A DNA stretch of 64,000 nucleotides, from positions 1,240,001 to 1,304,000 of the forward strand of contig NZ_JARDUA010000001.1 of NCBI RefSeq assembly GCF_029360645.1. Direction: 5' to 3'. Each line of letters begins with the position of its first letter. The stretch's first letter is position 1. Shown in pieces: positions 17,002-29,022 of this stretch. The DNA is from Pontibacter litorisediminis. Lineage in GTDB: Bacteria > Bacteroidota > Bacteroidia > Cytophagales > Hymenobacteraceae. Both the position numbers and the translations under genes were made by a program. The notes below the pieces were generated by a model, which did not search any database, had not been told where the DNA came from, and worked only from the letters and a program-made list of their open reading frames with translations.

Positions 17002-20000
17002 TTAGAAGCCCAGCGTAAGGTTGAACAGGATAGAGCGTGTGGTTGGCATGCTTCCGTTCTCAAAACCAGTTGCGTTGGTGCCAGTGGCAAACACCGATTC
17101 AGGGTCAAGTCCGTCCAGGTGGCTGGAGATGAGCCATACGTTTGTGGCTGTTATGCCAACGCTGGCTCTCTGAAGCGGCGTTTTAGAAAGCAGGCCACCT
17201 GGCAGCGCGTAGCTTAGGTTCACGTTGCGCAGACGCACGTTAGTGGCATCGTAAACATTGGCCTCTGTGATACCCAGGTTACCCACACCAGCTACCGCAT
17301 TCCAGTAGTTCTGTGGCGTTACTTCTGTCGTATTCACTTGGTATTCTCCTGTAGTAGGGTCCTGTATCACACCTTCCACTACAAAGCTTTCACGGCCTCC
17401 GTTACGCAACGTGGCAAGAGATGTACCGTTGCGCTGCATGCTGGCAAGTGTGCCAGCGAAAATCTCACCTCCGATGCGGGCATCTACCTGGAAGGAAAGG
17501 CCCAGGCCTTTGTAACGCAGTGTGTTGGTAACACCCACCAGGGCGTCCGCCTGCTGGTTGCCCAGTCTCACACCTTGCTCCCCTACCAGTGGCAAGCCTG
17601 CGCTGCTCAGCAGCAACTGGCCAAAGTATGGGCTTTCCGGGTCATCCACTCTGCTGAAGGTGCTGCCGTAGATCTCGCCATACTCACCGCCAACTACTGC
17701 ATTTACACGCACATCATCAAAGCCTCCCAGCTGATAAATCTCAATATCCTCATACAGCTCCTCCACCGTGTTGCGGTTTCTGGAGAAGTTACCGCTGATG
17801 TTCCAGTTAAAGCCGGTCGAGTTTCTGATGATGTCGGCATCTATCATTAACTCTATACCCTTGTTTTGGATGTCACCGGCATTGATAATTCTTCCGCTGT
17901 AGCCGCTAAGCGGGTCCATTGGCAGTGTAATGAGCTGGTTTGTGGCGTTCGATTTATAGATCGTAAAGTCCAGGCCGATACGGCTGTTAAAGAAACGCGC
18001 CTCCAGACCGGCTTCGGACGACTTAATCAACTCGTTTTTAACATCTGAGTTGTAAAGGGTGGGATTTCTGCCCGCCGTTGGGTTGCCATTCGGGTCTTTT
18101 CCGATCCAGTAGGTGTTGTAAAGCTCGTAAGGTCTAAGCCCGTTTCCTACCTCTGCATAAGAGGCTCTCAGTTTACCATAAGTTAACCAGGACGGAAGCG
18201 TGGCTCCAGCAGTCTCCAGCATATCAGTGAATACGTAGGAGGCGCTCACGGATGGGTAGAAGAACGAGCGGTTGTCTTCACTCAGGGTAGAAGCCCAGTC
18301 GTTGCGGAAGGTTGCATCCAGGAACAGGTAACCGTCCCAGTTAAACTGCACCATACCATAAACCGAGTTGATTTTCTGCTCGCGGTAGTCCTGGCCTATC
18401 GTAGGGTTGGATCTGCCGTTGTTCAGGGAGAACAGGTTTGGCACTTCCAGCTCGCCGGCATTGCCGCTGATAGAGCTGAACTTCTGCGCCATCAGGTTAC
18501 CACCCAACGTCACCATACCGCCCAGTCGGCCAATCACGTTGTCGCGCTGTGCCGTGATGAGGGTGCTGTAGTTGGTCTCCATAAAGTTCTGCTTGCCCAG
18601 GCTGTATCGCCCGGATGGCGTCTGCGGGCTGCCGCCGTAAAGCTTGCTTTCGGCAGTAGTATAGTGCATGTCCGCACCACCTTTGATCTCAGCGTTCAAC
18701 CAATCGGTAAATTCATACTTCACGGAGCCGTTCATGATGAACCTGTCTCTCAGGTCCTGGTTCAGGTTATACCTGCTGTTCCAGTAAGGGTTCATCTGGC
18801 TGCTGCTGCCGTACCAGATCATGTTGCCATTCTCATCAACCGCCCGCTCAAAGTCACGGATGTCGATGGAGCGAGGCAGGCCGAACAGCGTTCCGAAGGA
18901 GTTGTTAGGGTTGTTGCCCCCGACAGGGCGGTTCTCGGCGTTAGTCTTAGTATACTGCACCTTTGTGTCCGTGGTCCAGCGCTCCGCCTTGCCGAAATGG
19001 CTGACAGCTCTGGCTGTCAGGCTGGTTCTGCTTAGCTTCACGCCCGGCGAAACGCCTTCGTTGTCAAATTTGTTGAAGGACGTGTAAACAGAGGTGTTGT
19101 TGTACTGCTGCTGGAACGAAACGTTCTGGCTGGAGTAAAGTCCTTTTCCAAAGAAGTTGTCGATGTTGTCGTAAATACGCAGCGGCACGTTCTCCCCTCT
19201 CCAGTTCTCCACGGTCTGGCCTTCGGCTCTAGGGCCCCAGCTAGCGCCAGACAACGGGTCGTAGCTTCCTTCCGAACCCTGACCGAACGTGCTCTGCAGG
19301 TCTGGATAGGTAAAGATCTCGTCGTAGCCAGTGGTAGAGGAAATTGTGATGCCCAGCCCGTCCTGTGGCTTGCCAGACTTTGTCGTGATCAGGATAACGC
19401 CGTTACCCGCTCTAGAGCCGTAAAGCGCTGCCGCAGAAGCTCCCTTCAGTACGGAGATGCTTGCGATGTCCTCGGCGTTGATGTCGGCAAGGCCATTACC
19501 CATGTCCAGACCTGGGTTCCAGTAGTCGTTGTTGCTTCTACCGGTAAAGTTGTCGATCGGAATACCATCCACCACGATCAGTGGCTGGTTATCCCCTACC
19601 AGTGAGCTGTTACCGCGAAGTATAATCTTGGAAGAACCTCCCGGACCGTTGCTGGAGCGGTTGATCTGCAGACCGGCTACTTTACCCGTCAGGGCGTTTG
19701 CCAGGTTAGCCTCCCGCGACTCCACCAGCCGCTCGCCGCCAACTTCCTGCACGGAGTATCCCAGTGATTTCTTCTCGCGCTCAATGCCAAGCGCCGTTAC
19801 AACCACCTCACTTAGTTGGCTGCTGCTGCTTCCCAGCGTAATGTTGAGCGTGTTGCCTGTACCTACGCTCACTTCCTTCGAGTCGTAGCCAAGCGCATTC
19901 ACCACCAGTGTGGCTCCTTCCGCAACAGCAAGGCTGAAGGTTCCATCCTCGCCAGTTGTGGTCCCTGTTGTAGTTCCCTTCACTTGTACTGACGCAAAAG

Positions 20001-20127
20001 GCAAGGGGGTACCTTTGTCATCCTTTACTGTACCGGTGATAGTTCGGTTCTGCTGCGCAAATGCCAGCCCCGTGAACAGGCACAGCAGCAAACAGAGCAC
20101 GAACTGTTTAGTAATCACTTTTCTCAT
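17002..20127 (-). CDS. susC: SusC/RagA-family TonB-linked outer-membrane transporter
   Basis: TonB-dependent channel importing oligosaccharides bound by the adjacent SusD. Signal peptide about 1-24 (ends AFA-QQ). A carboxypeptidase-regulatory-like domain spans about 27-105 (GTVKDDKGTPLPFASVQVKG). The plug contains the family motifs VVVTALGIEREKKSLGY, ANLANALTGKVAGLQI and IRG-type LRGNSSLVGDNQPLIVVDGIPIDN, then a 22-strand-type barrel ending with an aromatic-terminal NLTLGF. Its 1041 residues are normal for SusC. It lies 70 bp downstream of the ROK regulator and 21 bp upstream of susD. No clear promoter was seen in the 70-bp gap, so read-through from the ROK gene is possible. Confidence 0.93.
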   Translation of the reverse strand: MRKVITKQFVLCLLLCLFTGLAFAQQNRTITGTVKDDKGTPLPFASVQVKGTTTGTTTGEDGTFSLAVAEGATLVVNALGYDSKEVSVGTGNTLNITLGSSSSQLSEVVVTALGIEREKKSLGYSVQEVGGERLVESREANLANALTGKVAGLQINRSSNGPGGSSKIILRGNSSLVGDNQPLIVVDGIPIDNFTGRSNNDYWNPGLDMGNGLADINAEDIASISVLKGASAAALYGSRAGNGVILITTKSGKPQDGLGITISSTTGYDEIFTYPDLQSTFGQGSEGSYDPLSGASWGPRAEGQTVENWRGENVPLRIYDNIDNFFGKGLYSSQNVSFQQQYNNTSVYTSFNKFDNEGVSPGVKLSRTSLTARAVSHFGKAERWTTDTKVQYTKTNAENRPVGGNNPNNSFGTLFGLPRSIDIRDFERAVDENGNMIWYGSSSQMNPYWNSRYNLNQDLRDRFIMNGSVKYEFTDWLNAEIKGGADMHYTTAESKLYGGSPQTPSGRYSLGKQNFMETNYSTLITAQRDNVIGRLGGMVTLGGNLMAQKFSSISGNAGELEVPNLFSLNNGRSNPTIGQDYREQKINSVYGMVQFNWDGYLFLDATFRNDWASTLSEDNRSFFYPSVSASYVFTDMLETAGATLPSWLTYGKLRASYAEVGNGLRPYELYNTYWIGKDPNGNPTAGRNPTLYNSDVKNELIKSSEAGLEARFFNSRIGLDFTIYKSNATNQLITLPMDPLSGYSGRIINAGDIQNKGIELMIDADIIRNSTGFNWNISGNFSRNRNTVEELYEDIEIYQLGGFDDVRVNAVVGGEYGEIYGSTFSRVDDPESPYFGQLLLSSAGLPLVGEQGVRLGNQQADALVGVTNTLRYKGLGLSFQVDARIGGEIFAGTLASMQRNGTSLATLRNGGRESFVVEGVIQDPTTGEYQVNTTEVTPQNYWNAVAGVGNLGITEANVYDATNVRLRNVNLSYALPGGLLSKTPLQRASVGITATNVWLISSHLDGLDPESVFATGTNATGFENGSMPTTRSILFNLTLGF

Positions 20128-20197
20128 AGAAAACAGCTTTGATTGTGAAAATTTGTGAAACCGTTAGATAATTAAAAATATATAGACACTGACAAGG

Positions 20198-21418
20198 CTA
20201 AACGACCTGAGAGTCGTCAGCCACTTTATTCTTAGCTAAATTCATGGTGTCGTAATGCTCCATTACCAGCGCAGCTGCACCGATAAGCTCTGCCTGGTAT
20301 CCGAAGGTGGAGATTTTGATTTCAGTGTCTTCGGCAATCTTCGGGATGCAGTGCTCGTTGATTGCCTGCTGAATGGGGGTCATCCAAAGCTTACCGGCAA
20401 GCGACCCTCTGCCACTCAGCACGATCAGCTCTGGGTTGAGCAGGTGGATCAGGGTTGCCACCCCTCTGCCTATGTTATAGGCGGTGTCGGAGAAGAGCTC
20501 TATCGCGAAGCGGTCTCCTTTCAGAGCTGCCTCTATGATGGCGTTGGAGGTTGCCTCCATATCATCCAGGCTAAGATCCTTCAGCATCGACACCCTTCCC
20601 TCTTTGAGGCCCTGTATCGCCCTTTCGACCACTACGATCAGCGAAGTCTCTGTTTCGAGGCAGCCGCTCTTGCCGCAGCTGCACATCTTGTTGTTCATGA
20701 AGATAGGGATGTGGCTGAACTCGCCTGCAAAGCCATTGTGCCCCCGGAACAGTGTTCCGTTCAGCACCATTCCCAGGCCAATCCCCCAGCCAATGCTTAG
20801 CACCATGACGTTCTGCCTGTCTTTGGCCGCACCCAGCTTGTGCTCTGCCAGAGCCACCAGGCTGGAGTCATTGTCTATCAACACCGGAAGGTTGATAACA
20901 GACTCAAGGTAGCTGACGATGCTGCCTTGCTCCAGTCTGAGGAAGGAGTGATTCACCCCTTTCACCACATCTACGAAGCCAGGCATGCCTATTCCAACCC
21001 CGATTACACTGTCTTCAGGCACATCCGTCTGCTTAATAAAATCGGAAAGGTGGCTTGCCAACTGCTGTAGCGCGTGTGGGTTGTTTGCCAGCGGGAGTTC
21101 CACCCGCTTCGTCTCCCCTATATAGTTGTTGTGCATGTCCAGCAGCGTGATGCGGGTAATCAGCTGGTCCATCGCCACAGATACCACATACATCAGGTCG
21201 GGCCTGAGCGAGTACATCTGCGGGCGCCTGCCTCCTGTGGAGTTTGCATAACCCTTTTCAATCACAGTACCCTCGCTGATCAGCTCGTTAAGTATACGGG
21301 CAGTAAGGGGTACACTCTTGTTGGTAAGGGTGCTGAGGTCCGCGCAAGACAGCTCACCAGTGAAGTATAAATGCTTCACTACATTCCGCTTGTATATTTC
21401 CTGTTTATTAAGCATCAC
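20198..21418 (-). CDS. ROK-family transcriptional regulator (NagC/XylR type)
   Basis: Sugar-responsive DNA-binding regulator. An N-terminal winged helix at about 5-65 (ADLSTLTNKSVPLTARILNELISEG) is followed by a ROK domain. The ROK zinc site is present (H236 with C246-x-C248, then C253 and E255 in CSCGKSGCLET), as are the GIGMPGFVD and LIDNDSSLVALAEHK motifs and the GWGIGLGMVLNG phosphate-binding-like segment. The HTH separates it from ROK kinases. It sits directly upstream of a SusC/SusD pair, so it probably controls the distal half of the locus in response to an amino sugar or its phosphate; this is inference from position and family. Confidence 0.9.
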   Translation of the reverse strand: MMLNKQEIYKRNVVKHLYFTGELSCADLSTLTNKSVPLTARILNELISEGTVIEKGYANSTGGRRPQMYSLRPDLMYVVSVAMDQLITRITLLDMHNNYIGETKRVELPLANNPHALQQLASHLSDFIKQTDVPEDSVIGVGIGMPGFVDVVKGVNHSFLRLEQGSIVSYLESVINLPVLIDNDSSLVALAEHKLGAAKDRQNVMVLSIGWGIGLGMVLNGTLFRGHNGFAGEFSHIPIFMNNKMCSCGKSGCLETETSLIVVVERAIQGLKEGRVSMLKDLSLDDMEATSNAIIEAALKGDRFAIELFSDTAYNIGRGVATLIHLLNPELIVLSGRGSLAGKLWMTPIQQAINEHCIPKIAEDTEIKISTFGYQAELIGAAALVMEHYDTMNLAKNKVADDSQVV

Positions 21419-21682
21419 ATATAAAATATCAACTTTCTAAGCCTATGTTACGGAATTATTACTAAGGTAGACGAACTTTGATAAATAAAAAAAAACTTTA
21501 ATAAAAATTTTAAAAAGAAGTAGATACATGAGTAATTAATCACCTATGTCGCCAGGAGAGCTAATTGTACTCTGAAAAGCGCAGAAACCTTTTAAAGGCA
21601 TTGATAAGGTTCAAAACAAGATCAAATTACGATGCAGCCTATGTTAGCAATTACCAGCCTTGGATAAATAGTATGTCATAAG
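21419..21682. other. AT-rich upstream region of the ROK regulator
   Basis: About 265 bp without a supported gene. The part nearest the ROK start is very AT-rich (A/T runs at 21481-21520) and on the minus strand contains TACCTTAG near 21464, a one-mismatch relative of the TAnnTTTG box, but without a matching TTTG upstream. It probably contains the ROK promoter. Confidence 0.35.
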
Positions 21683-21722
21683 TAAGAGCTGCCTGCAATG
21701 CTGGGGCTGCAGGCAGCTCTTA
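21683..21722 (-). terminator. Strong hairpin downstream of the PNGase F-like gene
   Basis: A perfect 15-bp stem (TAAGAGCTGCCTGCA at 21683-21697 against its complement at 21708-21722) with a 10-nt loop. It lies 20 bp after the stop of the PNGase F-like gene on the minus strand. The following T run is weak, so it may act as a terminator or as an mRNA 3'-end stabiliser. Confidence 0.7.
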
Positions 21723-21742
21723 TTTATCAGGCAAGTATGAAC

Positions 21743-23680
21743 TTACTCTTTCAAACGGATGCGCTTCTTAAACTTCTCCTCCCCGTCCACAAAGACCTTC
21801 AGGTAAAACCGGCCTTTCGGGTGCTGGCTCAGGTCGTAGGTAAACACGCCTTCTTTTATTTGTTCATACTTCTGCTCCAGTACCACCTCATCGCCCGGGT
21901 CGGTTACGATCTGCACCAGCACGTCGTGCGGCAGGTTAGCATAATAGTCGAAGGTGGTGGAGTCGTTGGTGCGGGTGGGGTACAGGCCAAAAGAGGTCTG
22001 GTCGGTGATGGGTGCTACCGGCGTGCCTACCTCAAAAGCGTAGCGCACCGAGGAGCCAAAGTCAGACTCGAAATCCTGCAGCATGGCCCCGTCCTTATTC
22101 AGCAGGCGCACCTTGCCCCTGCCGCCGCGCGGGTTGGCCCAAAACTCCAGACCGTTGCCGGCAGAGTCCTGAAGTATAAACTCATAGTTGCCATTAGCCA
22201 GCTGCACCGTGTCGCGGTAAAGCGTATTCGCCTTCAGGGTTCCGGCGGCCCTTTCCTGAATAACCTTGCCTTCACTGTCTTGGAGCACGTAGCTGTTTTG
22301 ATCCGGCTGGTTGTTCGTCATCAGGTATACCACCACCGTGCCACCATGTCGTGGTACCGCCTCGAAGGCGCTGGTCATTTTATTATCGGTCGCATACTTG
22401 TCTTTTTTGCCGTTTGGCCGCTGCAGCTCCACCTCAAAGGTGTTCTGGCCTGGGTTGCTCTCAATCTCGCTGGGCAGGGCAATAACAGTGTAGCCTGCGG
22501 GCTGCAGGGTACCAGTCCAGTTATACTTCTTTTTGCCTAAGCCCTTGGTGCCGTAGCTAATTTGCAGGCTGGTGAGGGGCACTGCACCCATGTTGCGCAC
22601 TACGATCTGTGGCTGCACATTGGCCGGGTTCTGGCGGCGGTGCGCATCCTTCAGCGACGGACGGATGATATCCGTGATAGCCACATCGTTTTTAGCGGCG
22701 GGCTTTTTATACTGTATGATGTAGGCGGTGATGTAGGCATCGGCACCTGGCTCGGAGGAAACATACTCTTCCATGTTGATGTCCACGGTGTGCTGGGAGC
22801 CGGGCTTTACGGGCAGGTCGAACAGGTCGGGCTGCATCAGATCGCCGGGGCACCAGTCGGCGCGGTCGTACACCCAGGTGCCGGCCTGCGGGTAGAGCGG
22901 GTTTTCGCCACACTTCTTCCAGATGTCCCGCCTGTCGATGAGCTTCCTGTCGAAGTATACTTCCCGGAACTTACTGCAGAACTCGGCGCAGTTGTCGGGT
23001 TTGTCCATGCCGTGGCCGGTCTGCACCACGCGCAGGCGGGCGAAGGCGGCGTTTTTATCGGCTGTGAAGGTAGTGGGCTTCAGCGCGTTCTCAATCGGGT
23101 TGGCCGGGTCGCCGTAGCGATAGGCGCCGTCGTAGATTTTCTGAATGGAGATAGGCTCCCAGGCCGGTTTGCCTTTCACAACTTCAAAGTCCAGCGTCAG
23201 GGTCCAGCCGCGATCGTTGTTGGGTTCCCAGCCGGTATGGTTATACTCTATCTCCACGCTGTCGCGCAGCAACAGGCTAAAGTCGGTGATGTCCACTTCC
23301 CAGTCAAAAGTCCATTCCTTGCCGAAGGCCCCACCATAGGGCGTCAGCATGCGCCCGATCTCAATGTCCTGCGACTCGCCTTTTTTGCCACCGGTGCGTC
23401 TGATAATAATATGGTCTTTGTAGTCCCAATCGGCGCAGCGCATGTTGTCGGGGCAGCCCAGGCGCAACTTCAGTTTTATACTTCTAATGTCCTCGCCTTT
23501 GGACGGGAATACGCCCCATGCTTTGTAGTAATTGTTGCCCTGGCTCGGGTCAGTCACCACCGTCAAACGGTTGTGCGTGACCACGTTTAGGGTGTCGGAG
23601 GCGTGGGTTTGGAGGGTGATAAGGGAAAGTAAGGCCGCCAGGGTGTAGCGCCATACATGGGAGGTAAATTTATACTTCAT
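21743..23680 (-). CDS. PNGase F-like peptide-N-glycosidase with type IX secretion tail
   Basis: Predicted amidase cleaving N-glycans from asparagine of glycoproteins. The start at 23680 is preferred over an ATG 15 codons upstream because it opens a signal peptide (MKYKFTSHVW, then LLSLITLQTHA). The two PNGase F jelly-roll domains cover about 30-340. CADWDYKDH places D86 where Elizabethkingia PNGase F has catalytic D60; NCAEFC gives E233 matching E206; YDRADWCPGD matches its DRAGWCPG. The site matching E118 seems to be H148. CARDB-like and beta-rich domains follow (about 350-560), then a C-terminal sorting-type tail (FGLYPTRTND to KKRIRLKE) typical of type IX secretion. At 645 residues it is twice PNGase F length. 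It supplies the N-glycan-releasing step of the locus. Confidence 0.85.
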   Translation of the reverse strand: MKYKFTSHVWRYTLAALLSLITLQTHASDTLNVVTHNRLTVVTDPSQGNNYYKAWGVFPSKGEDIRSIKLKLRLGCPDNMRCADWDYKDHIIIRRTGGKKGESQDIEIGRMLTPYGGAFGKEWTFDWEVDITDFSLLLRDSVEIEYNHTGWEPNNDRGWTLTLDFEVVKGKPAWEPISIQKIYDGAYRYGDPANPIENALKPTTFTADKNAAFARLRVVQTGHGMDKPDNCAEFCSKFREVYFDRKLIDRRDIWKKCGENPLYPQAGTWVYDRADWCPGDLMQPDLFDLPVKPGSQHTVDINMEEYVSSEPGADAYITAYIIQYKKPAAKNDVAITDIIRPSLKDAHRRQNPANVQPQIVVRNMGAVPLTSLQISYGTKGLGKKKYNWTGTLQPAGYTVIALPSEIESNPGQNTFEVELQRPNGKKDKYATDNKMTSAFEAVPRHGGTVVVYLMTNNQPDQNSYVLQDSEGKVIQERAAGTLKANTLYRDTVQLANGNYEFILQDSAGNGLEFWANPRGGRGKVRLLNKDGAMLQDFESDFGSSVRYAFEVGTPVAPITDQTSFGLYPTRTNDSTTFDYYANLPHDVLVQIVTDPGDEVVLEQKYEQIKEGVFTYDLSQHPKGRFYLKVFVDGEEKFKKRIRLKE

Positions 23681-24414
23681 ATTTAGCGTGTTTATACTTT
23701 GCTTTTTTGTGTTGGCCGATGTCACCGGCGAAGGTTTTCAAGTTGGTGATTAGCATATATGCATAACTATACTTTATACTTTTGCTGTGCTTTTATTACT
23801 TAATTACACTTGCTGATTTATACTTTCTTCCTGGCGCAAGTCTTCAGACTTGTGTCCTTCAATGAGGTCAAGTTTGTAGCTTGACTGGCTTGAAAAGCCA
23901 TACTTTATACTTTTGCCATTCTTTTATACTTGCCGAGTTATACTTACAGCTTATTTTTTCATAGCCACCGCTTCCTTCCATTTGAAGCAAGCTATCCTTA
24001 CTAGCTTCCGCTGATCCTCTAGTTCCCACAAGCGGCTCGTTTCATTTCCTACTTTCTGCCCTCCCAGGCCGGGAGGCCTCGCCTTCGGGCATCGCGCTGT
24101 GTTCCCTTCCTTTGCTACCCTTCGGTCGCAATGCCCTTACAGGGCACCGGAATCTCACAAGGCGCTCAACCCAAAGGCTGGGATTAGTTCAATAGCTAAG
24201 ACTGTTACTACTGTCCCCTTGAGGGGACTATAGGAGTGTTTATACTTTAATAATGAAACTTATACTTCAGCACCAGTAATAACAGGTTCCCCGCCTTAGA
24301 CAAGGAGGGGTTAGGGGTGGTTAGACCCGGCACTGCAGGCTCCCTCCCACTCCTTTGTCAAAGGGTCACATAGTCCTTTGTCCAAAATATTCTTCTCTAC
24401 AGCTCTTCCCCCGC
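23681..24414. repeat. 734-bp gap packed with TATACTT words and palindromic repeats
   Basis: No credible gene. Nine TATACTT words occur (23693, 23768, 23775, 23819, 23906, 23925, 23939, 24241, 24261), all in one orientation. A REP-like unit lies at 23831-23900 with stems AAGTCT-tc-AGACTT, GTCAAG/CTTGAC and TGGCTT-gaa-AAGCCA. A perfect GTCCCCTTGAGGGGAC palindrome is at 24213-24228, and a module resembling that at 2404-2436 is at 24286-24322. TCCTTTGTC words occur near 24351 and 24374. The block 24055-24180 (CCTTCGGGCATCGCGCTGTG and following) also looks like degenerate repeat DNA. The gap separates the PNGase F-like gene from the GH27 gene and seems to be an accumulation site for small repeats. 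Confidence 0.65.
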
Positions 24415-25677
24415 CTACTTGTACTGAAATACATTGTAAGGCCGGGACGTACCCTGTAGCTTCAGCACGACCACACCATGCGCCGGAACGTCAAAACTAA
24501 CTTCTTTCGCTGTAGAAACGGCAAAATCCTTTTGCGCCCATAGGTCACGCATGGTATAGCCTTTGGCAGCATTCAGGCCCACGGAATCCGGCTGGAAAGT
24601 GATAGCAGCGGTTCCTCCCGACCTGTTGAGCAGCGCCACGGCCACTTGCCCGCTCATGGTAGATTGGAGCGGCTTGGCCCATACTTCCAGGTCGCCCTTG
24701 TCCACCAGGCGGCGGGCCTGGTACACCAGTTTGTTTTGGTTAATGGCAATCAGTTCTTTGTTGGTCAGGATACTGATCGTCTCCGGGCTCATCTGGCGCA
24801 GGTCGTTACTGGCCAGCAGCGGGGAGCTCATCATGCACCACATCGAAAAGTGCGTCTTGTCTTCTTCGTAGCTCATGCCCCGCCCTACCTGCAGCATGTC
24901 CATGTCGTTTACGTGGCCCGGCGAGGCATGCTTCCAGAGGTCGGCGTTCAGGTCCACGATGTGCATCACCGAGGCAAAAGTGTTGTCGATGTCGCCGGAG
25001 ATGCGCCAGGAGTCTGCCAGCGGCACCACCCACTCGCCCGGAAACTTCCAACGGCACACGTTGTACACCACGTCTGGCCGAATCTGACGAATCAGGTTGC
25101 CAATTTGCGTATAGCGGGTTTGCTCGTCGAGGCCCAGCCAATCGCCGCCGCACCAGTCTACCTTAATAAAGTCGTAGTTCCACTCCTGCAGCATCAGTTG
25201 CAGATCCTGCGCGTCGTGCCCGTAAAGCCCCATGCCCACGCCCACCGTGTCTTTGTCCCAGTACGAGGCGCAGGTATTGATACCGGCATCGGAGTAAATC
25301 CCGGCCTTCAGCCCTTTGGAATGGATGTAGTCGCTCAGGGCCCGCATGCCGCTCGGGAAGCGTTCCGGATGCGCCACGATACTTCCCTTTGCGTCGCGAC
25401 CGCCAAAGAAGCCATCATCGATGTTGACGTAAGTATAACCGGCCTCCTGCATCCCCGTCGACACCATAAAATCGGCTTGCGCCCGGATGATGTCCTCGTT
25501 GATTATAGCGCGGAAGTTATTCCAGCTCGACCAACCCATGATAGGCGTTCTGGGACGCTCTGCTACCGCTTCTGTTTTACCTGCTGCAGGGGCCGGGCTG
25601 GTTACGGCGCTATTCGGCTGGTTGCGGCAGGCAAGCAGCGCAAGAAGCAAAAGGCAAGGGATGAGTTTTCTAAACAT
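24415..25677 (-). CDS. GH27 alpha-galactosidase / alpha-N-acetylgalactosaminidase lipoprotein
   Basis: Retaining exo-enzyme removing terminal alpha-Gal or alpha-GalNAc. The start at 25677 was chosen because it opens a lipoprotein signal (MFRKLIPCLLLLALLAC, Cys 17); an ATG 35 codons upstream would add a non-signal-like tail. GH27 motifs are PIMGWSSWNNF (45-55), YVNIDDGFFGGRD (83-95), LKAGIYSDAG (123-132) and DFIKVDWCGGDW with nucleophile D174. The catalytic acid would lie in the RISGDIDNTF region. A C-terminal beta domain follows. About 420 residues is normal. The paralogue at 29023 has YDYC instead of VDWC at the nucleophile loop, suggesting different substrates; lipidation suggests a membrane-attached location. 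Confidence 0.9.
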   Translation of the reverse strand: MFRKLIPCLLLLALLACRNQPNSAVTSPAPAAGKTEAVAERPRTPIMGWSSWNNFRAIINEDIIRAQADFMVSTGMQEAGYTYVNIDDGFFGGRDAKGSIVAHPERFPSGMRALSDYIHSKGLKAGIYSDAGINTCASYWDKDTVGVGMGLYGHDAQDLQLMLQEWNYDFIKVDWCGGDWLGLDEQTRYTQIGNLIRQIRPDVVYNVCRWKFPGEWVVPLADSWRISGDIDNTFASVMHIVDLNADLWKHASPGHVNDMDMLQVGRGMSYEEDKTHFSMWCMMSSPLLASNDLRQMSPETISILTNKELIAINQNKLVYQARRLVDKGDLEVWAKPLQSTMSGQVAVALLNRSGGTAAITFQPDSVGLNAAKGYTMRDLWAQKDFAVSTAKEVSFDVPAHGVVVLKLQGTSRPYNVFQYK

Positions 25678-25822
25678 AGTGTGTCTTCCTAAAAGTATAC
25701 ATCTTCTCCCACAGCCGAAACGTCCTGGCTTATACTTTTTATACTTTGATAACAGGTGCTTAAGCACAAACGGAGCGGCCACGGGTGTCCCCTTGTGCCG
25801 CTCCGCTAAAAATCAATCAATC

Positions 25823-28966
<3,144 letters not shown>

Positions 28967-29022
28967 TCAATAGAAGTATAAGGGTTAAATTTTTGCTGCA
29001 GAGCCAGATGCGGTGCGGAGCA

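Noticed and set aside
20198..21418. ROK protein as the missing amino-sugar kinase
   Set aside because: It has an N-terminal winged helix and zinc site typical of ROK repressors; a kinase would start directly at the ATPase domain.
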